Part shown: piece after piece, positions 48,682 to 59,890 of the stretch
Layout: the number at the start of each line of letters is the position of its first letter
Numbering within the stretch: the stretch's first letter is position 1
DNA from: Paramecium sonneborni
Taxonomy: Eukaryota > Ciliophora > Oligohymenophorea > Peniculida > Parameciidae
NCBI GenBank assembly: GCA_905182985.1
Contig: CAJJDN010000067.1
Coordinates: 443,610 to 507,609 of the forward strand
Direction: 5' to 3'
Length of the DNA stretch: 64,000 nt
The notes under the pieces: model-generated
Told to the model about the DNA's origin: nothing
Database searches by the model: none
What the model saw: the letters and a program-made list of their open reading frames with translations, nothing else
Made by a program: the position numbers and the translations under genes

Positions 48682-50990
48682 TCAATTATCATATTTAATT
48701 TGTTTCACTTTTTGATGCAATATATTTCTAATGTTCATTTCTTCCCATATACCAACTTTCCTACCATTCATATTATATTCCCCATTTTAAGTCATATACC
48801 AAACTTCTCCTACTTCAATCCACTTCCCTATTTTATATCCTGACAAATTATCATAATTTCCACCTCCACTAACATAATGATACTTATATTTTTTACATTA
48901 GTTATCCTTTTAACCATGATATATCCCATCTTCCAACCTTCATACCCTTCATATTATATTCTCCATTTTAAATGAGTTATTTTTCACTTTCAAATCCTTC
49001 AATTAATTCTACCCATACACCAAACTTAATTCCAAAAGAATCATATGATCCGCCACCACTAAAAATATATGTTGATTGTATATACATATATTTATATTAT
49101 TCCTCCTTATATTTATCGAACCATATGCTCCATTGACCTATCTTCGTACCATTCATATTATAATCACCTTTATAAATGATTGAAACTCCATCCCCAAAAC
49201 CTTCTGAAAACTCTACCCAGCTTCCAATTTTAACTCCTAATGTACTATCATATGATCCACCCCCACTAATATATTTTTGTTTATGAATTTTACATTTTTT
49301 TTCTATTCAATCTTTTAATATCCCATCTACCTACTTTCATGCCGTTCAAATTATATTCCCCCTGGTAAATAATTGATGCTTTATCAGTAAAGCCTTCCCA
49401 CAATTCTACCCAAATTCCAATCTTGAATCCGGATGTACTATCATATGATCCACCACCTCTGCTTGACTAGTTATTTTAAGTTTACATTTATTTATAACGT
49501 CCCTTTTCATCAAAACCAAAAATCATATCCCAACTCCTATCAAGCATTAAAATTATATCCCATCTACCTACTTTCATACCATTCAAATTATATTCCCCCT
49601 GGTAAATAATTGATGCTTTATCACTAAAGCCTTCCCACAATTCTACCCAATTTCCAATCTTGAATCCAAAAGTACTATCATATGACCCGCCTCCACTAGA
49701 ATTACTAAATATAATATTTACATTTATGTAGATTATTAGTAATCATATTTTGCATACATAATATCCCATCTACCTACCTTTATACCACTTCTATCATAAT
49801 CACCCTTATACAAGACTGTAGCTTCATTTATAAAACCTTTCCACAATTCTACCCAACTTCCAATCTTATTTCCCAATATACTATCATATGTTCCACCACC
49901 TCTAACATAAATATACTAATAATATTTACATTTTTTCACCCCATTTTTATTTCTAAAGTCTATAAAACAAAATATCCCATTTGCCTATCTTTAAACCAAT
50001 TAGATTATATTATCCATTAAAAGTTATTACGGCTCTATCCCTAAAGCCTTCCCATAACTCTACCCATTTACCAATCTTTATTTCTTAAGAACTATGATAT
50101 AATCCACCACCACTATAATATTTTTATTTATAATTTTTACATTTATTGATATTGTTCATTATTTGTCAAACAATAATATATATCCCATGGACCTATCTTA
50201 ATGCCCTAATTATTATATTCCCCAATATATATTATTTAACTCTCACTAATTAATTAATTAAGAAATATAATAATACTCCCAAAATTCATCATTTAAATCT
50301 ATCCATTTGCCATTTTTACAACCATACTTATTATAAAATCCACCCCCACTAAACAATTATCTTAAAAATTATACATCATTTTATTTTTATAAATGTATTT
50401 CCATCTCCCTATTTTTTAATCATCAAAATATTCTCCTTCTTAAATTACAATAACCTAACTAAATCCTGCTTTTTAGTTATCATTTACCTACAATAATTTT
50501 TCATTAAATCTTTCCATTATCCTATCTTTAAACCACTTTCTGAGTAATATCCTCCAACTTCCTAGAGAATTTATTTGTTCCATTTAGCATCCCATTTTGC
50601 AACTTTCTTGTGATTTTCTCCATATTTCCCAATCCAATCAAGATTTTTTAATTATTCTAAATTATTGAAGATATCTATATGTGAAATAAAAAAGTTTTTA
50701 ATCCTATTTAGAGTTTGTTAAATAATTTACAGTTTAGTTATCTAGCCATCTTAAATGTATATAATTTCATTCTCATTAGTAATTTCTATTTAGCATTTTG
50801 ACTTCTACCATCTTTGTTTATATGTATTGAAAAACAGCAATTCATGTTCTTGAGCACTACTAAAGTATATATTATTGGTAATTAAAATTTCTTGCTTTTC
50901 TGGTTTTTTAGTATTTGATAAAATGCTTTCCCTAATGTCTTCTTCGTTTTCCTTTTATGCAATTTATTGATTTGAACAAATAATTCCCAT
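48682..50990 (-). CDS. GGGSYD-repeat (MORN-like) protein, one exon per repeat
   Basis: About 696 residues. N-terminus MGIICS suggests myristoylation and palmitoylation. After about 180 unique residues come nine units of about 50-70 residues of the type GGGSYDxxxGxKIGxWVELxEGF...IxGEYNxxGxKxGRWDI, related to MORN-type repeats. Eight introns (48869-48896, 49059-49085, 49266-49293, 49459-49485, 49696-49721, 49902-49929, 50113-50140, 50349-50374; 26-28 nt) each sit immediately before GG(G) in the same phase. Two compensating frame breaks: a base missing at T5 50470-50474 and one too many within 50240-50265. Probable membrane-linked scaffold. Confidence 0.82.
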
Positions 50991-51499
50991 TTAAATAATA
51001 AACTTTAAAGAGATTATATTTAAAAATTGTTATGCTGGAATATGTAAGAAATTAAGTTCTTATTTATCATTTTTTATATTGATTTTATTAGCACTATAAG
51101 AACTTAAAAAAACTCTTGTCAATAGAGTTGCAAGTTGGCGAAAATCAAATTAAAAAAGAAGAGGAGAATTTTTTTTACCATTAATCATGAATCTGCCAAA
51201 TAGAAACGTTAAATTTATATAAGTTAAAGTATTCAAATAATTGAAAGTAATATAAAATGATTAAATAAGAGCGGCAGTTTAAAGATTTTAAATAGTTATA
51301 AAAAATTTAACAAAAAAAGGAATTATCAGTCTTAGAGTTAAGAGTGATTTTAAGAGAATCTTAGTAGAATCTCAAGTAGTACTTTTATCAACTTATTTCT
51401 TAATATATTTATTATTGGTATTTTAAGGATCTTAAAGCCTAATCAGTTATTTTATTTTTTTCTCATTTAAATTATATCAACCACTATAATATTGAATAA
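50991..51499. other. spacer upstream of the repeat-protein gene
   Basis: AT-rich. A short signal-peptide-like reading (MVKKILLFFFNLIFA) on the minus strand at 51181 stops at TGA after 20 codons and was not accepted as a start. Confidence 0.4.
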
Positions 51500-51790
51500 T
51501 ATTAGTATCAAGAAAGAATAAAGCTTTACTAATCTTTTTATAATTAGTTTTAATATTTGGAGTTTAAAAGATAATTTTGCCTTTAAAAATAGCCTACATT
51601 ATGAATCTCAATAGTAAATCATTTTGCGATTAAGGAACGTTCATTGTTCCATTCAAGACCTCAGAAGCTATATAATTAGGAGTTACAAAAATTGTTAATT
51701 TTTGGAGCTTTAACTCTATTATGTTCAAAATTTGTTTAGGTTTAAATTTGAATGATTTAATTATTTTTAAAACTATTCTAACTTTGAATA
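51500..51790 (-). pseudogene. protein kinase relic
   Basis: Minus-strand fragment with a catalytic-to-activation segment outline: FKPKQILNIIELKLQKLT (compare DLKPENIL...LKL.DFG), then TPNYIASEVLNGT (compare TPxYxAPEVL), then DLLLRFIMQAIFKGKIIF (compare DIWSLG...G..PF). Asp, Asn, Phe and Pro residues essential for activity are lost. No N-lobe found. Confidence 0.65.
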
Positions 51791-52639
51791 ATTATCTTTT
51801 TATTAGAAGTATCATTTCTCTTTCTATGTTTATCTACTGTCTATTACATTTGGCTCTAATATATATTCAAATTTAATGAAAATTATTTTTAAAACTAAGA
51901 ACACATTTAATCTATTTAAGTTTTTCTTTACAATTCATAAAATAATTAATGGAAAATATAATTACAAAATATCATATTTCAATATTTAATAATTAATAGT
52001 TTCTCTAAATCTTAAGTCAATATCAATCTCCAAATATATATTGCTTTTGTAAGTAGTTATATTAATAGCAAATTGATGAGCCTTTAATTAAATACGAAAA
52101 TTTTATTATTAAGAGATGGTAATTTAAAATAAATAACATTAATTCAAATTATCGAATACAAATAGAGATAATTCATACAAAATATATTGGTTTTTCATAT
52201 GAGTTTAAATATTCCTCCTTTACTATTATGTCGATTAGTTATAGTTATTTGATATAATTTATTAATTTTTTAGTAAATATAAGATAATAGAAAGATACAA
52301 AATATTTTAACAAAATGAACTTTTAAACTGAAATTCTTTGAATGATTGATTGACAAAATTTTGGAATCAAATAACATAATCAATGAAATTTATTATGATT
52401 ATTAGTAAAAAGATATTTAGTGAAAATAGAAATTCAAATCATTTTTACTGAGGAGAAAAAAAGTAATATCTTCAAAAAAGATGGTAAAACTTTAGTAATG
52501 TAAATATTCTTCATAAGTTATAAAAACGAATAAATTTATGAACCTTCCAAGAAATCATAAATATTTAACAGATTGAATATCTTTATTGTTTAGATAATTA
52601 TACACTCAACAATAGGAAGGTAATAGTAAAATTATTAGG
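51791..52639. other. gene-free AT-rich stretch
   Basis: No coding frame or RNA gene recognised. Confidence 0.45.
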
Positions 52640-52925
52640 AAATATTTTATACTACATAGATGGGTAAAAGTAAGGATGATGATAGAGATAATCGAAAATT
52701 ATGGAAAGGAAATTAATAGTAAAGCATTAGTTAGAGAATATTATAATGACTTTAAAATTGGTAATTGGAATTATATTTTATAGAATAAAAAGACGCAAAT
52801 ATTTTATTAATAATGAAGCTTTGGTTGGTTCTACAATAAAGATAATAATAAGCAAGGCAACTGATTGATTTGAATGTAAAATTTTATTTGGATAAATAAA
52901 TATTATTTCAATATATAAAAATTAA
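52640..52925 (+). pseudogene. GGGSYD-repeat protein relic
   Basis: Plus-strand fragment with ALVREYYNDFKIGNWNYI and FGWFYNKDNNKQGN, which align with units of the intact minus-strand gene (GGGFYNKYGCKNGKWIDL). After QGN one base is missing, so the expected WIDLN becomes TGA-containing. A dead inverted relative of the gene 2 kb away. Confidence 0.65.
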
Positions 52926-53329
52926 AATAAAGAATATCCCTTATTCATATTATGAAAATAAATAATATTTAGAAAGATTGTTAATAAATCACCAACTATT
53001 TTATTTAGTAATTTAGAATCCAAAATTATTCATCTATTAAAATTTTTACAATTAATTATTAACAGTATTAAGATAATTTTTTCATTTATAAAAAATTCTT
53101 CTTTTAGTGCTTCTTTTTAGATACTTTTTTTGAAATAAAGAATTTCAAAGTAATTAAATTTAAATTATTACTCTATTGTGATACAATTATTGTATATTAT
53201 TTTTATATTTAGTGAAATATTCATTTAGAACTTTTCATAAAATTTTAAATAAATGAAATAATTTCCAATTTGTAATTAAGATTGAATATTCAATTTACAC
53301 GTCTTCTATTATTATTAATAAACTTTTAA
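52926..53329. other. spacer upstream of the TPR gene
   Basis: AT-rich; no feature seen. Confidence 0.5.
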
Positions 53330-55822
53330 ATGAAGAGAGAAAAGTAAAAAAAATTGATCACTGAAGAGTTAACATGGGAACAACATGTTATTTGTGGTAT
53401 AATTTCCCTTAATGAAAGGAAATCAATCATATGAATCAGGTAGAAGTGATGAAGCATTGCTAGAATATGATAAGGCTCTAATCCTAAATCCAAATAATTC
53501 ATTGATCTATCATAATAGAGGTTCAGCAATTTTAGGATATTTTAACTAGGAATTTTGTATTACAACATGGAGAATAATCAATAGGCATTACTTGATTATA
53601 ATAAAGCCATTGAATTAAATCCATTAGATTAAAAAATATATAATAATAGAGGTAAATATTATTCATTATAGAAAGGGATCTTATATTCAGATATAGGAAG
53701 ACAAGAAGATGCATTAGATGACTTTAATAAAGCCATTGAGTTAGACCCAAATTTTTCAGATGCCTATCATAACAGAGGTTATTAAAAATATAAATATATA
53801 TCAGCTATGCTCTATGTTGATTTAGGAAGACATCAGGAGGCTTTAAGTGATTTTGACAAAGCTATTGAATTAAAAGCTTAATCAAACTTATATAAAAATA
53901 GAGGTTTCTTCATCATTAATATTTCAAGGAATTCTATTATTTAATTTAAATCGATTTGATGATGCTTTGAAAGATTTTAATGAAGCCATTAGCCTTAAAA
54001 AAAGTGATTCTACTTTATACCTTAACTTAGGTTTGAATTTATTTTAATTTTATTAGCTATTAGCTTATAATAATTAAATAGATATGAAGAAGCTTTAGTG
54101 TAATTTAATTAATCAATTAAATTAAATAGTAAAGATTAAAAGGCTTATAAAAGTAGAGGTAAATTTGTATTAACTATTCAAAGGAATACTTTATTCAAAT
54201 TTAGATGAAATTCAATTAGCAATATCTGATCTTACTTAAGCAATTTTACTGAAATCAGACGATTTTAATGCTTATTTCCATAGAGGCAATCTTTTTTTAT
54301 TTACATATTAGCAAATCAGTATTGGAAACAAAATCAACTAAATTTAGCTTTATGTGATTTTAATAAATCTATTAGACTTAATCCTAAATATTAAAATGCA
54401 TATGATTGTAGAGGTAATAAAGATCTTTCCTTAATAGGTATCTTATATCTAGAATTGGGTTAAACAAGCAAAGCTGAATAAGACTTCAATAAGTCGATTG
54501 AATTAAACTCAAAAAGTTCTATTTCATTCAATAATATGGGTTAACAATATATCTAATATTTAGGAAACTACTTAGTAAACTAAGAAAATTATTAAGAAGC
54601 ATTAAAATATTATTAATAAGCAATATAACTTGATCCAAAAAATTCTCTTTATTTGATCAATCTTGGTGAACTGAGCCTTAAGATGAATAATCTTTAATAA
54701 GCTTCTCTCTATTTTTTATAAGCCAATTCTCATCTAAATGTAAAATAACACTAATAGTTTTCTAACATTTTATAATTTATAAGCAAAATGCTACCTATAT
54801 TACTTGAAATTATTTTTTCATTTGAAAAAGAAATAAATTTAATAAAAACCTATCCACTAGAATCTTTCATCAAATTAGAATTAATTAATGAAATTTAAAA
54901 AATTGAAACTTCTGTTGAAAATAAATTAAAAATCATATTATAACCAATATCTCTTTAATCCTAACAATATTATCTTTTTAATTAAATTGAGTAACTACAA
55001 GAAATAGTATAAGATATTCAAATAAAGTTTTCATCAATTCATTAATCCCTCTAAAAGGAAGAAGAACTATATATTAAAGAAATGGAAAATACAATATCTA
55101 TAAACATCACTAAAATTAAGACAGAAATTGCTAATTTATAGAATGAATAAAATACTAATAAATTTATTTATTTCAAATCCTTATGTTACAACATCATATC
55201 TTTTATGTCATTTTGTTTAGATATTTAATAATCTGATACCATCATAAAAGAAAGTTCGATTAGAGAGTAAAAGCAAGGATTATTCCCAAATTAATTGTGC
55301 ACATTTAAAGCAGAAGATTATCTAATTTTAAATAATGTTATGGAATCAATCTTTTAAATAATATTTAAAGAACTTGGATACTAAGAAAATCTAAGAAAAA
55401 TAATAATTGACAAAAACTTTGCTTAATTATACTTTATTTAAAATGAAGATTCTAAAAGATTAGAGATAGATTTTCACCTTCTTGCTATTGATTTAGCTTT
55501 AGAATAACAGGAAGTTGTTCAAATAAACGCATATTTTGATTGTGTTGAGAAAATATCAAAAATTTAAATGAAAGAAATTTCGATTGCATCAAATATATTT
55601 TGGAAAAAAGGAATATCAGATTCGATTGAATTAATAAAATTTATAGATAATAACCTAAATAAAATTCAATCAAATGGGTTATAGTATTTAAAAATTTTTA
55701 AGGAAGAACTTTTAAGAGAAGAGGTTATTGTGATTCATGAATCAATTTGCCAGCCTCTTATGGCAGTGCCCTCTTTAAGGAATGAATAGACAACTTGCTG
55801 TTCTATTTGTTCATTATAATGA
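53330..55822 (+). CDS. TPR-repeat protein with coiled-coil C-terminal half
   Basis: 746 residues over 11 exons; removing 252 nt of intron gives an exact codon multiple. The N-terminal half holds about ten tetratricopeptide repeats (ALLDYNKAIELNP, ALDDFNKAIELDPN, ALSDFDKAIELKA, ALCDFNKSIRLNPK). Nine of the ten introns fall after the first base of the Gly/Ala codon at a repeat border (usually ...NRG), so most exons encode one TPR. Introns: 53397-53418, 53521-53549, 53652-53675, 53778-53804, 53904-53928, 54031-54056, 54159-54183, 54286-54311, 54414-54437, 54540-54563. Five begin GTT and one begins GCA. The C-terminal half is helical with Gln/Glu-rich coils. A protein-interaction scaffold; partner unknown. 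Confidence 0.85.
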
Positions 55823-58399
55823 TAATTTTATATTTAAATTTAGTAATTAATAGTTTTATTAAAACAATTTCTTAAATTAAATTTAAGTAATATAATAAAT
55901 CAAGACATTTATATGTCATTAAAATTAAATATCAGGTTTATAATGAAGAGATTTTTCTTCAGAATTATTATATTTGATTTATTTATACAATTTAACTAGC
56001 TTTTTTAAATATTTGCTAATTGTAAAGACTCATCACAATATAATCATAATTGATATGAAACTTTTTTATTTATTTGTTTTTTTTTTCATTTTACACTTTC
56101 TGAATTATAGTAAATTTAAAATGAATTTTTATATCGTTTAAATAATTGCATTTGATAATCTAAAAAATTATTGTTATATTTAAGTAAATCCTGCACCATA
56201 GTGAATTTAATTAAATTTTTACTTTTTTTACGGAGATAAATTTTGTTTTATTTTCATCTTTAAAAATATTTAGGATGCTTTAAATTTATTTTTTATTTGG
56301 TCATCAAACGTCCTTTAATCTTTCAAATTTTATATAAATTCTCCTTATGCAAATGCATTTGAGTTTAGCGGCTTTAGTTTTCAATTATCCTCTCCATTTG
56401 TCAAGCCTATTTAACTAAAGAACTTTGTTTTTAGGACAATCTGAAAATATTTGTAAGAAGATATTTTCCAAATATCTTTTTCCTCTCTATTAGTTGCAAA
56501 GATATAGACTAAATTGATAAACAATAATTATCTAAAATTTTTGAAGTTTTCAACATGGAATAGCAAAATTAGAACCTAGAGGACATTTTTTGAATTAACA
56601 TTTTTTGGTAATCTAACCCTATGTAATTGATATAGTTTCAAGATGAAAATATGTGAAATAGTCAAGATTAAATTAAATTAATTAAATTAGATTTAAGAAA
56701 TTTAAATCCTTATTTTAGCTATTTAAAAATATAAGAGATCTATTAATAAATTTTTTATGACCTGTAATTACCAATCTATTCATATATAATTTTCTTATTC
56801 GATTTATTATTCTCTATATCACTTCTATAATAATAATTTTTTATTTAGCAATTTTATCTTGCTATTTATAAAAGCCTATCTTTTGAAATTAAATTAGGAT
56901 CTTATAATATCATCTTACAGAGGAAACAAATCTTTGTTGGTTATTTTAGTAAGAATAATTTAATTTAGTTTTTAAAATGGATCTTTTAAATAAAAAAGAT
57001 AATTCACTCTATTTAAATCATTAAAAGTAACCTTTTTATATTATTAGTGAATTCAATTTTTAACATTAACAGCAGATTAATGCTTAAGTGATATACAATA
57101 TATTTAATTAATCTCTTCCTAATATGATTTTAATTTTCATTTTAATTTGCTATCCAATAATATATTGATTATGATAGAATTTAATTCTGTTTAATATATT
57201 GTAGAAGGAGTATTAGTAACAACCCAAAGTTTTGACACACAAGAACCATTTAGTGATAGATTACTTATGATAAAATTACAGACAGAATATATTTCAATTT
57301 TCACATGATTTTACTTGTGATTTATTAGGTGTAAAAGCTATGTATTTAACAGATTTAAAGTTAATTATTGTAAATTATTATATTCTTCATTTCATTTCTT
57401 ACAATTTAGTAGAATTAAACCTTCGAACATAAATAAATTTAAAGACAAAAAAACTTTAATTATTATTAATATTATACAAAAAGAAATTTAAATTGAAATT
57501 CGTTTAATAAAGGAATATCAAGCTATAGAAACAATAGTGCAGTTACTGGAAGAACTACAAACGAAATTTTATCTAAAAAATGTTAGTGGATACTGATTTT
57601 ATCCAAAGTTTAAATCATTAACTGGTTAGTTTTTGGTGGGAAAGAGCTTGAAGATTTTTTTATTTAAACAACTAATTTTTAGGATTTGATAAGATTTTAA
57701 TGATAAACTATCTTAAAACTGTTCTTGGAAAATTCTTAATAAATTGTATAAAAAACAATCAACAAAATTTGTGAAAATTTGTAAGCTAGAGAAATAGATA
57801 TTTTAGAAAAGCACTGACTAAAATTTCTAATTATTCAAAAAAAATTTCTTTCTTTTATATTAGATAATTTTATTTGTTCATCAATTAGGATAAAAAGGAA
57901 AAAATGGATTCCTACTGAGATTTAATAATCTTTATTTTTCAAACTTATAAGTCTATATAGTGTGTTGACACTCATTAATTCATGCAATCAATTATATGGA
58001 TCAATTAAGGTAATTCTGGATAAATAGATTTAAATTATAGGAAAATAAATTATAATAAGAGATTGATAAACACTGTATTGCTTTCATTACAAGCAAATTC
58101 TTATAACTGGGAAGAGTGTAAATATTTCGTTTCAGTTAATCCTTTGAATTTTTGTTTAATTAATAGCAATAATATTATAACGTTATTCACCAGATCTATT
58201 TTTTCTTTACGATTTACTAGGATTAGAAGCATAATTTCAATAAGAAAAATATCTAAAACTTGATTATTATATATTATGTGAAGATTTTATCTATTAAACT
58301 TTCATTTTAGTGATTTTAAGTCTATATTAGATAATTTTTTTCTTATTTAACTAAACATAATTCTTAGGTATTTCAATATTAATTTTAATAGAAATAAAA
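55823..58399. other. gene-free AT-rich stretch of 2.6 kb
   Basis: No gene accepted. The piece around 57200-57340 is slightly richer in GC and could be an old coding remnant, but no family is recognised. Confidence 0.45.
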
Positions 58400-59890
58400 A
58401 TGTTGATAAATTGTACTTAAGCATCTCATTAAGATCAAAAAATAATTGGATTTTGCATAGATAGTTCATGCCTGAGTTAAAGACCGTATTGTCATTTTTG
58501 TTTGATTTCCCATTGTCATCATCTGAACAAATTAACAACTTAGGAACTATTATCAGAATGGATGAAGGAAAGAATCCTTACGGTTTAAAATGTTTAAAAA
58601 AATGTTCAAGAGTGTAAAATTGCTCTTGACAATCTGATAAATGTGTTTTTTCCTTATTCCAAATTTAGTATGGAATCATTTTCAGAATTAGGAATCTCAC
58701 AGATTGACTAATTAATAAAAAGTATATGTTAAATAGAAGACTGTGAAGAAAAGTTATTTAAATAACTTTAAGAATCAATCGAACAAATAAAATAGATTGT
58801 AAATGAAATATTAAAAAAAATAAAGAGTCGAACAAACATAAATGAAAATAATAAATAAATTTCAAACAATTCTGTAGATTAATAAAATTTAGAATAACCG
58901 AATAATCAGTTTAAATAAAAACCAAATCTTAATCCATTCACATTTGACCTCATTAAGGAAAATTCAATTAAGTAACATTAATGGTGTGGTGCTATTACTT
59001 TCAATAAAGATAGCTCAATTGTGGCAGCGGGATGTGTGAAGGATATCAAAGTATTTCTAAATTTAAGAGGGAAACTGAATTAAATATAATTGTTAAGTGA
59101 GCATGCAAAAGATGTTTGCACTTTAAAATTCATGAAAAATACAAATAATTTTGTATCTGGAAGTGATGATAATTTAATAATAATATGGTAAGCGATTGAA
59201 AATAATCAGTGGAAAATTTATTAAAAATTGAACGGACATTAAAATCGTATATATTGTATATTGCTGAACAAAGCTGATGATCAAATTATCTCTAGTAGTC
59301 AGGATAAAACAATAAAATTTTGGATGGGATAGAGTTAATGGTCGTGTTAATAAACCATAACTGATCATTCTCATTATATATATTCATTAAGCTTAAATGA
59401 ACAATCTAATAAATTGATATCTTGTTCATAGGATTAATAAATATTAATAATGGAATAGTAAAATTTAGATAAATTATGGTTTGTTATATAAAAAATTAAA
59501 TTAAGTTAATTAGGATACAGATTATGTTTTATTAATGATGATCAATTTACATTCTAACCTTTTTCTAAAGATTAAATGCATGTTTATGAAATGGATAGAG
59601 ACAATTAATAATTTAGGAAAACTAAGGAAGTTGCGGTAAAGTGTGGTTAAAATATTGATTATTATTTATTTCCATAATAATACTTATAGTCTAAATGTCT
59701 CCTTGTAAATAAGAATAGCAAAAATGTTAATTTAATTAGGAAGAATGAAAATGGGGATTTTATAATTTAATAGTCTATTGAATTTGGTACTTATTAAATT
59801 TTTGGATAATTAAGTGATGATGGAGAGTATTTGATCACTTGGGATAATGAATCAAAGGAAATACAAATAAGAAAGTGTAGAGAATTATGA
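58400..59890 (+). CDS. zinc-finger, coil and WD40 protein
   Basis: Intronless, 496 residues, ATG 58400-58402, TGA 59888-59890. The start was chosen because it brings a Cys/His cluster into frame: GFCIDSSC...YCHFCLISHCHH, a B-box-like finger. A coil of about 100 residues follows, then WD40 blades: WCGAITFNKDSSIVAAG, HAKDVCTLKF with GSDDNLIIIWQ, HQNRIYCILL with SSQDKTIKFW, HSHYIYSLSL with SCSQDQQILI, and GQLSDDGEYLITWD. A large Paramecium family shares this layout. Likely a propeller scaffold. A decayed relative lies at 47080-48345. Confidence 0.88.

Noticed and set aside
58450..58620. Frame shift in the N-terminus of the 58.4-kb WD40 gene
   Set aside because: A different upstream frame (start 58400) reads straight through a Cys/His finger into the coil, so no break is needed.
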